Origin: CAZSHX01 sp964606895 | GTDB lineage: Bacteria; Bacteroidota; Ignavibacteria; Kapaibacteriales; UBA2268 | Length of the DNA stretch: 23,548 nucleotides | Assembly (NCBI GenBank): GCA_964606895.1 | Contig: CAZSHX010000077.1 | Coordinates: forward strand, 1-23,548 | Reading direction: 5' to 3' | In this document: piece after piece, positions 16,214 to 23,548 of the stretch | How the letters are laid out: each line of letters opens with the position of its first letter | Position numbering within the stretch: position 1 is the stretch's first letter | Translations under genes and position numbers: made by a program | Notes under the pieces: model-generated | The model's database searches: none | What the model was told of the DNA's origin: nothing | Seen by the model: only the letters and a program-made list of their open reading frames with translations

Positions 16214-16300
16214 GTTTTCCGAAAAAATTAGCTGAAAGTTGTAAATTTTATTTTTTTATCTTAAAAAAAAGTTGCATTTTTGCATTCTCTAAAATGTACC

Positions 16301-16382
16301 GGTGGGCTCGCATAATGGTATTGCAGCGGTCTTGAAAACCGCCGGGGGCGACCCTGTGGGAGTTCGAGTCTCTCGCCCACCG
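16301..16382 (+). tRNA. tRNA-Ser (UGA)
   Basis: Acceptor ggtgggc (16301-16307) pairs with gcccacc (16375-16381). The anticodon stem gcggt/accgc encloses loop cttgaaa with TGA at 16333-16335. There is a long variable arm of class II type, and a T stem gggag/ctctc with loop ttcgagt. The 3' CCA is not encoded. Confidence 0.95.
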
Positions 16383-16392
16383 CTGATTGAAT

Positions 16393-16434
16393 TAAAAAAA
16401 ACCGCTCTGGCAAACGCTTAGAGCGGTTTTTTTT
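16393..16434. terminator. Rho-independent terminator after tRNA-Ser
   Basis: accgctct (16401-16408) pairs with agagcggt (16420-16427) around an 11-base loop, preceded by eight A and followed by eight T. It would end the tRNA-Ser transcript and, being symmetrical, could also work for minus-strand transcription from the lipoprotein gene. Confidence 0.9.
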
Positions 16435-16550
16435 GCATTGAATTCAATTTGATTGTCTGTATCACAGATTAAACGGATGAAGAGATTTTGAGTGAAACAC
16501 CGAAAATAAATTCAGTTTAAAAATTTGCATATCGAACTTAGAGGATGATA

Positions 16551-17429
16551 TCATTTCATAAACTTATTTACATTATATTTTATATCTTTCAAGTTAAAAG
16601 TGCCATAGATGAAATCTCCTTGGGGATAATGCCAGATTGCCTCACCATAAGTTGATACTTTTCGGCAGCTAAATTCCTTGTAATTCTTGAGTGGGGTTGA
16701 CCATTTCTCTTTTTTTAGTGAACCGTCGTCCTGCAAAGCATATCTATCGTTCGAAATGAAGTTGATAAGCTCGCCCTTTTCATTGAAATACAGAACTGCA
16801 GATACGTTGTACTTCCCATTTTCAAGTGTAACTTCGGCTGAAAGAGAATCAACGGGTTTCCATGACAAACATTTTAGGTACAAACTTCCTGGTGCAAATA
16901 CACACATATCATTTAATAATGTGACAGTCTCTGCTTTTGTCAGATCCTCTCCGGAAACATCTACTGCATTGAAAAGAGATGCAACCCTGACCACAAAAGT
17001 CGCGATTTTTTCTGAATAAACATGCAAAGCTCTAAATGGAACAAGAAACATACTTGCTTTCATGTAGAAAACCCGAGTCAAATTGCCAAAGAAGTTATAC
17101 TGTACAGATGTGGCTTCCATTGGTGAAGCACCAGGCTTTTTAATCATTTGTGCATCGAACTCAATGCGAAAGTTTTGTGTTTTGGGTTTCCCGATAGCTC
17201 CTGTATAAGTAATATACTTTCTAACAGGAAGAGGCAAGTGTGCTATATCCTGTTCTGAAAGAAGTTCTTCCTGCAAAAGGGGTTGCTTTGAAAATTCGCC
17301 TGAAACTTTCTTTTTAAAATCACTTTCGACGGAATTACAACCCGAAAATACGATTAAAAATAGAATGGCACTACCTATTATCACATAAGTTTCGATTAAA
17401 TTTGAAGTAATCTTCTTTATCTTGCTCAT
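16551..17429 (-). CDS. DUF6544-like lipoprotein
   Basis: 292 residues. The N-terminus has a basic start, a hydrophobic segment and a lipobox-like VFSGC with C31, so a lipoprotein is likely, although Phe at -3 is less usual. The body has the family pattern as I know it: LPLPVRKYI...GAIGKPK near residue 65, repeated beta-strand motifs, AEVTLENGKYNVSAVLYFNEKGEL and a late GEAIWHYPQGDFIYG. No function is known for the family. It follows the DUF1569 gene after 32 bp and may be in its operon. Confidence 0.68.
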   Translation of the reverse strand: MSKIKKITSNLIETYVIIGSAILFLIVFSGCNSVESDFKKKVSGEFSKQPLLQEELLSEQDIAHLPLPVRKYITYTGAIGKPKTQNFRIEFDAQMIKKPGASPMEATSVQYNFFGNLTRVFYMKASMFLVPFRALHVYSEKIATFVVRVASLFNAVDVSGEDLTKAETVTLLNDMCVFAPGSLYLKCLSWKPVDSLSAEVTLENGKYNVSAVLYFNEKGELINFISNDRYALQDDGSLKKEKWSTPLKNYKEFSCRKVSTYGEAIWHYPQGDFIYGTFNLKDIKYNVNKFMK

Positions 17430-17461
17430 ATCAAGATTAAATTTAAAATAAATATCTCTAA

Positions 17462-17914
17462 TTACACACCAAACTGACTTAAGTGGTGGTCAAGATGTTT
17501 GTAAAACATATTGTTCCATTCTGTTTTTGTTAAAACACCAAAAGAATGCGATTCCTTACCCTCAAAATGGTTTTCACCTAATTGTTGAGTTTTTAGAATA
17601 TAGTTAATCAAACGTAATTTCTCAGTATCAAAATTTCTCTCGTACTTAATCAAAAATGCAGGAGCTGTTTTAGTATTTTTCTTATATGGTTTTTCACTTA
17701 CAACTGTGTTTTTTACAAGTAATTTAAGAATAAATTTCATGGCGGAACTTGGCTTTGGATGCTTGTCTTCATAAACCAATTCATAAGTGACATTGCAATG
17801 TGCAAGCATTTGCGATACAGTCATTTTACCCCATAGATGCTCTGTGTCGGGGTTTAATTTATTGATTCGATTCAGTACTTCAATAGTGTCCTGATGATTA
17901 AATACACTTTTCAT
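17462..17914 (-). CDS. DUF1569 (DinB-like) protein
   Basis: 150 residues. HLWGKMTVSQMLAHC (H39) near the N-terminus and the ending YKHLDHHLSQFGV (H140, H143, H144) are the signature of DUF1569, a DinB-like four-helix family with a histidine metal site. The substrate is unknown. A possible -7 element CAAAATTA (TAATTTTG on the minus strand) lies 33 bp upstream. The next gene downstream is the lipoprotein at 16551-17429. Confidence 0.8.
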   Translation of the reverse strand: MKSVFNHQDTIEVLNRINKLNPDTEHLWGKMTVSQMLAHCNVTYELVYEDKHPKPSSAMKFILKLLVKNTVVSEKPYKKNTKTAPAFLIKYERNFDTEKLRLINYILKTQQLGENHFEGKESHSFGVLTKTEWNNMFYKHLDHHLSQFGV

Positions 17915-17946
17915 TTATTTTCTCCAATTAGTTTTATAAATCATCG

Positions 17947-17954
17947 CAAAATTA
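17947..17954 (-). promoter_or_regulatory. Possible -7 element for the DUF1569 gene
   Basis: The minus strand reads TAATTTTG, matching TAnnTTTG, 33 bases before the ATG. No TTG is found at the proper distance upstream, so only half of the promoter is supported. Confidence 0.33.
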
Positions 17955-18009
17955 ACTATTTCTTGATTCTGAACATAATTATTTTTCGAATATAACTTTT
18001 AGATCTTAA

Positions 18010-18046
18010 AACAAAAAACCCTTGAAAAAATGATATTTCAAGGGTT
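18010..18046 (-). terminator. Rho-independent terminator after tRNA-Arg
   Basis: An 11-bp stem, aacccttgaaa (18017-18027) with tttcaagggtt (18036-18046) and an 8-base loop, is followed on the minus strand by TTTTTTG. It lies 16 bases beyond the 3' end of the minus-strand tRNA-Arg. Confidence 0.85.
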
Positions 18047-18062
18047 AACTATGTTTATTCAG

Positions 18063-18136
18063 TACGCCGGACAGGATTCGAACCTGTGGCCCTCAGCTTA
18101 GAAGGCTGATGCTCTATCCAACTGAGCTACCGGCGC
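18063..18136 (-). tRNA. tRNA-Arg (UCU)
   Basis: Read on the minus strand it begins gcgccggtagctcag and ends gtccggcgta. The acceptor stem, D arm, anticodon stem tcagc/gctga with loop cttctaa (anticodon TCT, plus-strand AGA at 18100-18102) and T loop ttcgaat are all normal. The 3' CCA is not encoded. Confidence 0.96.
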
Positions 18137-18151
18137 ATTCAATTAAGATTA

Positions 18152-18182
18152 CAAAAATAAGAGTTTTTTTTCGAGTTTCCAA
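18152..18182 (-). promoter_or_regulatory. Bacteroidota-type promoter of tRNA-Arg
   Basis: On the minus strand: TTG (18180-18182), exactly 20 bases, then TATTTTTG (18152-18159). This is a full match to the Bacteroidota primary sigma consensus. The transcript would start about 10 bases before the tRNA. Confidence 0.75.
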
Positions 18183-18209
18183 AAATTTTAATAAAATTTC
18201 CGATAAAAT

Positions 18210-18240
18210 TTGTTATTTAACTGAATTTTGGGTATTTTTG
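18210..18240 (+). promoter_or_regulatory. Bacteroidota-type promoter of the SRP RNA
   Basis: TTG (18210-18212), exactly 20 bases, then TATTTTTG (18233-18240), followed by the predicted RNA start at about 18246. The -7 sequence and spacing are the same as in the divergent tRNA-Arg promoter. Confidence 0.78.
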
Positions 18241-18245
18241 TATTC

Positions 18246-18349
18246 GGGTCAAGTCCCGTGCGGCTAAGACAAGCCCAACCCCGCCAGGTCCGGAAGGAAG
18301 CAACGGCCAGTTTGCTCTTAGGGTGCCACGGTAAACTTGACCTTTTTTT
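18246..18349 (+). ncRNA. ffs: Signal recognition particle RNA (4.5S type)
   Basis: The core ccaggtccggaaggaagcaa (18284-18303) is the Ffh-binding apical loop and internal loop of bacterial small SRP RNA. The ends ggtcaagt (18247-18254) and acttgacc (18335-18342) close the rod, and a T run (18343-18349) ends transcription. It targets nascent membrane and exported proteins together with Ffh and FtsY. No Alu domain is present. Confidence 0.95.
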
Positions 18350-18404
18350 ATTTATTTAATTGAAAAATTTGAAAATCAGATACTATTATTTCTATTAAAT
18401 TTTC

Positions 18405-18412
18405 TATTTTTG
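18405..18412 (+). promoter_or_regulatory. Possible -7 element for the rng operon
   Basis: TATTTTTG lies 35 bases before the RNase start codon, a full TAnnTTTG match. No TTG at 19-21 bases upstream, so support is partial. Read-through from the SRP RNA is the alternative. Confidence 0.38.
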
Positions 18413-18447
18413 TTTTTATTTTTTTTGTTTTTTACTTTCTTACATAT

Positions 18448-20121
18448 ATGAAAAAAGAAATAATAATTAACTCGGCTACCAACGAAGTCCGTATTGCCAT
18501 CACAGAAGAGGGCAAGCTTGCTGAGTTTTTTATAGAATTACCAGAAAAAGAGCGCTCAATCGGAAATGTTTATTTTGGAAAAGTCAGCAAAATAATCACA
18601 GGTATTAATGCCGCTTTTATTGATATTGGCAGAGGTCAGGATGCATTTCTGCATTTTTCGGATATTGATTTATCACTCGATAATTTAGCCACCGACGAGG
18701 ACGAAGATGAAGAAGATGCCGACGAATTTGATGAAGATGACGAAATATTCGAAGATTTAAACTTTACCGATAATACCAAAACACCAGAACCTGAAATTCA
18801 GGATATTGCCCTACGGAAAGCTAAAACTCAAACTCAGAAAAATAATTCCGACTCGCTTAGTACCTTCAAAACCAAAAAAATGGGTAATGTTCAAATCAAT
18901 CTTGAAGAAAAACAATTTGTTTTAGTTCAGATTGTTCGTGAAGCATACAGTCAAAAAGGTGTTAGAGTTACTACCAAAATTGCTATACCCGGAAGATACA
19001 CAGTATTGCTTCCATTTGACGGCATTATCGGAATCTCAAAAAAAATTGCATCCGTTCGCGAAAGAAAACGCCTGCGTTACCTTGCCAAAACCTCACTTCC
19101 CAAAGGATTTGGCTGTATAATCCGAACTGCCGCTCACGGCATCACCGAAGATGAGTTGCTGAAAGACTGGGAAAACCTTTTGACCAAATGGTCAGAAATT
19201 GAAAACAAAGTAAAAAAATCCGAATCGCCGTGTATAGTTTATCAGGATATGGAACTTGCAACAAGTATCATCCGAGATTTATTTACAAAAGATGTTGAAC
19301 GGGTTATTTGCGATTCCAAAAAATTATATAAAGAAATTGTTGAGTATTTAAAATGGGCATCGCCCTCATTGGTTGAAAAAGTTGAGCATTATGACGGCAA
19401 AAAATCAATTTTTGATGCTTATAATATCGAAAAAGAACTTGAATTAACATATAAAAGAAAAATTCAACTGCCAAGCGGCGGTTCAATTGTTCTTGACCAA
19501 ACTGAAGCTATGCTGGTTATTGATGTTAATTCAGGCAAGTCAATTTCCGAAAAATATCAGGAACAAAACGCTTTCAACACAAATCTTGAAGCACTCAAGG
19601 AAATTGCAAGGCAGATTCGTATCCGCGACAATGCAGGTATTATCATTATTGATTTTATTGATGTCAACAATGAAAACAGCAGAAAGAAACTATATCTTGC
19701 AATGAAGAAGGAATTGTCAAGAGACAGAGCCAAAGCTGTTGTTTATCCCCTGACCCAGCTTTGCATCATGCAGTTGACCAGACAAAGAATCAATCAGAAT
19801 ATAAATGAGAAGCTAACCGAAAACTGCCCTATGTGCCACGGCAGAGGCAGAATTCAATCAAAATCTTTCTTAATCAGTTCGATTGAAAGATGGCTGAAAA
19901 ATTTCCGTACCCACAGCAAAGAATTCCGAGTTGTGCTTAATGTTCACCCTCACGTTGCGAGCTATCTAACCGAGGGTACAATCTCACGACTATCGAAACT
20001 CATGCTGAAATATTTTGTTAAAATTAAAGTTCTTCAGAATGAACATATTCCTATTGACTCATTCAAATTTGAATCCGTCAGAAGGAACAAAGACATCACT
20101 CAAGAATACATGAACGGTTAA
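18448..20121 (+). CDS. rng: Ribonuclease E/G family endoribonuclease
   Basis: 557 residues, near RNase G length with an added insert. The N-terminal part has the S1 fold (about 37-190: GNVYFGKVSKIITGINAAFIDIG, then after a break VLVQIVREAYSQKGVRVTT). The S1 domain is split by a very acidic, low-complexity insert at about residues 82-148. The DNase I-like catalytic part has the Mg-binding aspartates D359 (VIDVNSGK) and D402 (IIDFIDV). The zinc-link CPMCHGRGR has C460 and C463. It processes rRNA precursors and starts mRNA decay. It is first in a four-gene operon, and its stop is two bases before the dxr ATG. Confidence 0.92.
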   Translation: MKKEIIINSATNEVRIAITEEGKLAEFFIELPEKERSIGNVYFGKVSKIITGINAAFIDIGRGQDAFLHFSDIDLSLDNLATDEDEDEEDADEFDEDDEIFEDLNFTDNTKTPEPEIQDIALRKAKTQTQKNNSDSLSTFKTKKMGNVQINLEEKQFVLVQIVREAYSQKGVRVTTKIAIPGRYTVLLPFDGIIGISKKIASVRERKRLRYLAKTSLPKGFGCIIRTAAHGITEDELLKDWENLLTKWSEIENKVKKSESPCIVYQDMELATSIIRDLFTKDVERVICDSKKLYKEIVEYLKWASPSLVEKVEHYDGKKSIFDAYNIEKELELTYKRKIQLPSGGSIVLDQTEAMLVIDVNSGKSISEKYQEQNAFNTNLEALKEIARQIRIRDNAGIIIIDFIDVNNENSRKKLYLAMKKELSRDRAKAVVYPLTQLCIMQLTRQRINQNINEKLTENCPMCHGRGRIQSKSFLISSIERWLKNFRTHSKEFRVVLNVHPHVASYLTEGTISRLSKLMLKYFVKIKVLQNEHIPIDSFKFESVRRNKDITQEYMNG

Positions 20122-20123
20122 TC

Positions 20124-21287
20124 ATGAACAACCCAAGAACAATATCTATTTTGGGTTCTACCGGTTCAATCGGCGTTCAGACTCTTGAAGTGCTTGATTC
20201 TTTTCCTGATTCTTTCAAAATTGGTTATCTCACAGCCAATACTAAAATTGATAGGCTTGCCGAGCAAGTCAGACAATATAATCCCGTAGGAGTTGCAATC
20301 AGCGATGAAAAATCTTATTTTGAATTCAAAAAAAAATATTCTTTCGATTGCGAAATATTGTGTGGGGAAGAGGGCGTTTGCATTGCCGCCGCTTATTCTA
20401 AAAATGGTTTGATTGTTCAGTCTTTGGTTGGTTTTTCGGGAGTGAAACCAACATTGTCTGCAATTTATCAGGGAACTGAAGTAGCTCTGGCAAACAAGGA
20501 AACTCTTGTTAGTGCCGGTAACGTCGTAACAAATGCCGCTAAAGAAAATAATATCCGTCTTACTGCAATTGACAGCGAACATAGTGCCATTCTTCAATGT
20601 TTAATTGGTGAATCAGTTGATGAAGTTGAAAAAATTATCCTTACAGGCTCCGGTGGTCCTTTCAGAGATTTTCCAAAAGAAAGTTTTGAAGATTTGACCG
20701 TTGAGCAGGCTCTGTCGCATCCAAACTGGACGATGGGCAATAAAATTACGATAGATTCTGCAACTATGATGAACAAAGGTTTTGAAGTAATTGAAGCATA
20801 TTGGCTTTTCGGATTAACTATTGAACAAATTGATGTGGTTATTCATCCTCAAAGCATTATCCATTCTCTTGTTCAGTTCATTGACGGCTCGGTGAAAGCT
20901 CAGCTGGGTATGCCTGACATGAGGATTCCGATTTCTTATGCTTTGTCCTATCCGAAAAGACTAAATTATAATTTTCCGAGATTGAATTTGTCTGACATTA
21001 CAAAACTTGAATTCTTCAAACCCGATTTTGAAAAATTCAGATGTCTTCAGCTTGCTTTTAATGCGTTGCAGGTTGGCGGAACAGCTCCTGCAATTGTCAA
21101 TGCCGCAAATGAAATTGCTGTTGGTGCATTTTTGAACAAGGAAATTAAATTCTCTGAAATTCCTGTTTGTATTGAAGATGCATTAATTAAAATAAATGTA
21201 ATTAACAATCCAAATATAGATGAAATCGTTAATACCGATTTGGAAGTTAGAAAAGTTACAAAAAACTTCATTAAAACACGTTTTTGA
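20124..21287 (+). CDS. dxr: 1-deoxy-D-xylulose-5-phosphate reductoisomerase
   Basis: 387 residues, normal length. The NADPH loop GSTGSIGVQTL is at residues 11-21. Other marks are ALANKETLVSAG, the metal-binding DSEHSAI, SGGPFRD, HPNWTMGNKITIDSATMMNKGFEVIEA and HPQSIIHSLVQF. It converts DXP to MEP, the committed step of the non-mevalonate isoprenoid pathway, using NADPH and a divalent metal. It lies 2 bp after rng and 9 bp before rseP. All signature residues are present. Confidence 0.96.
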   Translation: MNNPRTISILGSTGSIGVQTLEVLDSFPDSFKIGYLTANTKIDRLAEQVRQYNPVGVAISDEKSYFEFKKKYSFDCEILCGEEGVCIAAAYSKNGLIVQSLVGFSGVKPTLSAIYQGTEVALANKETLVSAGNVVTNAAKENNIRLTAIDSEHSAILQCLIGESVDEVEKIILTGSGGPFRDFPKESFEDLTVEQALSHPNWTMGNKITIDSATMMNKGFEVIEAYWLFGLTIEQIDVVIHPQSIIHSLVQFIDGSVKAQLGMPDMRIPISYALSYPKRLNYNFPRLNLSDITKLEFFKPDFEKFRCLQLAFNALQVGGTAPAIVNAANEIAVGAFLNKEIKFSEIPVCIEDALIKINVINNPNIDEIVNTDLEVRKVTKNFIKTRF

Positions 21288-21296
21288 AAGAAAATC

Positions 21297-22676
21297 ATGG
21301 AATTATTTAATAATATTCTTTACTTTGTAATCGTAATTGCAGTTCTTGTACTCATTCATGAATTCGGTCATTTCATTGCCGCAAGAATGTCAGGAATGAG
21401 AACAGAGATTTTTGCTTTTGGAATGGGCTATCGCCTTTTTGGTTTTAACAAAAAAACAGGATTTACATTTGGAAATCTACCCGATGATTTTGATGGAGAA
21501 GGATATTGTGACTACCGTCTATGCCTCTTTCCTATCGGCGGCTATGTTAAAATCGCAGGTATGGTTGACGAAAGCATGGATACCAAATTCCTTGCTTCTG
21601 AGCCGAAACCCTGGGAATTCCGTTCAAAAAATACTTTTCAGAAGATTTTTGCCATAAGTGCAGGTGTTATAATGAACACTTTGCTTGCAATTATTATTTT
21701 CGCAGGAATAATCTATTTTCAGGGAAAAGAAGTTTGGCAAACCACAACAGTCAGCTACGTCGAGCCAAAATCCTTAGGTAATATTATCGGACTTTTGCCG
21801 GGAGATAAAGTTCTTGAAATCAACAACAAGAAGTTAGTTTCATGGGCTGATGTTGAAGAAGGTTTAACTCTTCAGGATCTTGGGAATAAAAAATATATTA
21901 AAGTTCTGAGAAATGGTCAGGAAGTTGATTTGAAAATTGAAGGAAAAACTTCAATCAAAACTATTGTAGGCGAAATTCCATTTGGGATCAGCCCTGATAA
22001 TGTTCAGGTTTTCATTCGGATTGTTGAAACTCTATCTCCTGCCGATAAAATTGGATTAAAAGAAAATGACACTCTTAAAGCTATCAATGATAACCGGATT
22101 TCTTCTTTTCCTGAACTAACCAAGATATTGGGACAAAACAAAGAAAAGAAAATCAAACTCGAATGGAGCAGAGCCGGAAAAATCATGACCGATTCTGTAA
22201 CCCCCACTTCCGATGGTAAGCTCGGTTTCGCCCCGGGCATTCATTATTCAGGTACAACAGTAATAATGAGTTATGGAGTTTTTGGAGCCTTAAAGCACGG
22301 GTGGAACGAAACAGTGAAATCTGTTGAAATATTTGTTCGTTCAGTTGTTCAAATTTTCAAAGGAAATATTTCTGCCAAGCAATCACTCGGCGGTCCGATA
22401 ATGATAGCGAAAAGTGCAAGCCAATCGGCAAAGCTTGGTGTGGTTAATTTCCTTAATTTCATGGCTTTGCTTTCGATTACACTTGCCGTTATCAATATTC
22501 TTCCATTCCCTGCTCTCGACGGCGGACATCTGGTATTCATTCTTGTTGAAGCCATTATTCGCAGAGAAATTCCATTGAAGATAAAAATGGTGATTCAAAA
22601 CTTCGGGCTAATTGTATTGTTAGGTTTGATGGTATTCATGTTTTACAATGACATTGCAAGAATTTTCCATTTTTAA
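21297..22676 (+). CDS. rseP: Site-2 intramembrane zinc metalloprotease RseP
   Basis: 459 residues. The HExxH motif is at residues 21-25 (LIHEFGHFIAAR) in the first membrane segment, and the third zinc ligand is in INILPFPALDGGHLVF near residue 400. Between them are two PDZ-like domains (about 150-220 with LGNIIGLLPGDKVLEINNK, and 230-310 with ADKIGLKENDTLKAIND). An ~30-residue extension after the first helix (GFTFGNLPDDFDGEGYCDYR) is one I associate with Bacteroidota members. RseP cuts anti-sigma factors in the membrane. The one-pass anti-sigma-like protein at 9918-11327 could be a substrate in principle, though nothing in the sequence proves it. Confidence 0.94.
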   Translation: MELFNNILYFVIVIAVLVLIHEFGHFIAARMSGMRTEIFAFGMGYRLFGFNKKTGFTFGNLPDDFDGEGYCDYRLCLFPIGGYVKIAGMVDESMDTKFLASEPKPWEFRSKNTFQKIFAISAGVIMNTLLAIIIFAGIIYFQGKEVWQTTTVSYVEPKSLGNIIGLLPGDKVLEINNKKLVSWADVEEGLTLQDLGNKKYIKVLRNGQEVDLKIEGKTSIKTIVGEIPFGISPDNVQVFIRIVETLSPADKIGLKENDTLKAINDNRISSFPELTKILGQNKEKKIKLEWSRAGKIMTDSVTPTSDGKLGFAPGIHYSGTTVIMSYGVFGALKHGWNETVKSVEIFVRSVVQIFKGNISAKQSLGGPIMIAKSASQSAKLGVVNFLNFMALLSITLAVINILPFPALDGGHLVFILVEAIIRREIPLKIKMVIQNFGLIVLLGLMVFMFYNDIARIFHF

Positions 22677-22678
22677 AT

Positions 22679-23446
22679 ATGCAAAAAAAACCTTTTATTT
22701 TAGTTTCTAATGATGATGGTATTGATTCTCCCGGCATTTATGCTCTTGTTAAAGCAATGAGTAAGCTCGGTGATGTGGTCGTGGTTGCTCCTGACCGTCA
22801 GCAGAGTGCCGTTGGGCATGCACTAACGGTGGCACAACCATTGAGGGTAACAAAATTCCATCGCGACGGAGAAATGTTCGGATATGCGATTAACGGCACT
22901 CCTGCCGATTGCGTCAAATTAGCAATTTCTGCAATTCTCGAAAAGAAGCCGGATTTGGTTGTTTCCGGTATTAATCATGGACAGAACACATCAATTAATA
23001 TATTATATTCGGGAACGGTTTCTGCCGCTACCGAAGGATTCCTTCTGGGGATACCGTCAATTGCCGTTTCTCTTGCATCTTTCCGACCTGACGAAGATTG
23101 CACGGTTGCCGCTGAATATACCCGCGAGATTGCCGAAAAAGTCCTGAACAGCGATTTGAGCAAGGAAGTTTTGCTCAATGTCAATGTTCCGGCAAAACCC
23201 AAATCCGAAATTAAAGGAATAAAGATTACACGCCACAGCAATTCCGTTTGGAACGATAAATATGAAAAGCGGATTGACCCATTCGGCAGGTCTTACTATT
23301 GGTTTTCCGGAGATTATAATTTCAACGATACCGACCCCGAAACCGACGACGGTGCCGTACGTGCCGGTTACGTCTCCGTAACCCCCCTGCATTACCATTT
23401 CACCAACATGGAATTAATTCCGAAATTCAGGATTTTGGAAGATTAA
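22679..23446 (+). CDS. surE: 5'/3'-nucleotidase SurE
   Basis: 255 residues. The metal site SNDDGIDSPG (D12, D13), then VAPDRQQSAVGHALT, then VSGINHGQN and SGTVSAATEG are the family signature. It removes phosphate from nucleoside monophosphates and is linked to stationary-phase survival in other bacteria. It starts two bases after the rseP stop and ends the operon; length and residues are complete. Confidence 0.95.
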   Translation: MQKKPFILVSNDDGIDSPGIYALVKAMSKLGDVVVVAPDRQQSAVGHALTVAQPLRVTKFHRDGEMFGYAINGTPADCVKLAISAILEKKPDLVVSGINHGQNTSINILYSGTVSAATEGFLLGIPSIAVSLASFRPDEDCTVAAEYTREIAEKVLNSDLSKEVLLNVNVPAKPKSEIKGIKITRHSNSVWNDKYEKRIDPFGRSYYWFSGDYNFNDTDPETDDGAVRAGYVSVTPLHYHFTNMELIPKFRILED

Positions 23447-23493
23447 TTTGCACTTTTGAAAAATAGTTCTTTCTTTTCTTCCAACTCTTCAAC

Positions 23494-23548
23494 TGAGCTA
23501 CTCCCCAAAAACTGGACAGGGAAATAAGGTGGAAAAAGATTAAATTGC
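23494..23548 (+). mobile_element. Possible IS3-family left end, cut by the window edge
   Basis: The stretch tgagctactccccaaaaact, continuing into ggacagg, resembles IS3-family terminal repeats (pattern TGxxCTxCCCCAAAAAxTTGGACA). The following 30 bases could be the leader of a transposase gene, but the window ends before any could be recognised. One end only, so this is tentative. Confidence 0.3.

Noticed and set aside
23057..23398. 113-codon minus-strand frame opposite surE
   Set aside because: Glycine/valine-rich antisense of a complete SurE gene with all signature residues.

Overview
The window is AT-rich DNA from a member of the Bacteroidota or a close FCB-group relative (Ignavibacteriota or Kapabacteria-like). 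The evidence is: type IX secretion (T9SS) type A C-terminal sorting domains on two proteins, PD40/OmpA proteins, a tyrosine ammonia-lyase that reads like the Flavobacterium johnsoniae enzyme, and promoters of the Bacteroidota form (TTG-N20-TAnnTTTG) in front of the SRP RNA and a tRNA. Species cannot be fixed from sequence alone.

Left edge (1-653): non-coding, repeat-rich DNA. It holds a degenerate direct repeat (about 1-95 and 347-435), a row of four different palindromes spaced about 52 bp apart, and a 40-codon reading frame inside that array.

654-7655 (minus strand): a tight seven-gene operon transcribed right to left. Order is tyrosine ammonia-lyase, 3-oxoacyl-ACP reductase, 3-oxoacyl-ACP synthase, acyl carrier protein, LpxL/HtrB-type acyltransferase, B12-type radical SAM enzyme, and DarA-like flavodoxin-fold aromatase. 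Genes are 1-41 bp apart, and the last three overlap by ATGA. This is a compact flexirubin / aryl-polyene / dialkylresorcinol type cluster. TAL would give a 4-hydroxycinnamoyl starter, ACP/KS/KR would extend it, and DarA points to a resorcinol. DarB, an aryl-ACP ligase, a chain-length factor and dehydratases are not seen in the window. The radical SAM enzyme is the least expected member.

7884-11841: a PD40/OmpA envelope protein, then a tiny secreted protein that is almost only a T9SS sorting domain. Converging on these is an ECF sigma factor with a one-pass membrane partner. The partner has the layout of an anti-sigma factor but ends in a T9SS type A domain.

11999-14152 (minus): a NapH-NapG-type fusion iron-sulfur membrane protein and a BrnT/BrnA type II toxin-antitoxin pair. 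14405-16213 (plus): an exported TPR protein. 16301-18349: tRNA-Ser(UGA) with a terminator, a DUF6544-like lipoprotein and a DUF1569 protein on the minus strand, tRNA-Arg(UCU) on the minus strand, and the small SRP RNA.

18448-23446 (plus): a housekeeping operon of RNase E/G, Dxr (isoprenoid synthesis), RseP (site-2 protease) and SurE (nucleotidase), with 2-9 bp gaps. The final ~55 bases resemble an IS3-family end, at low confidence.
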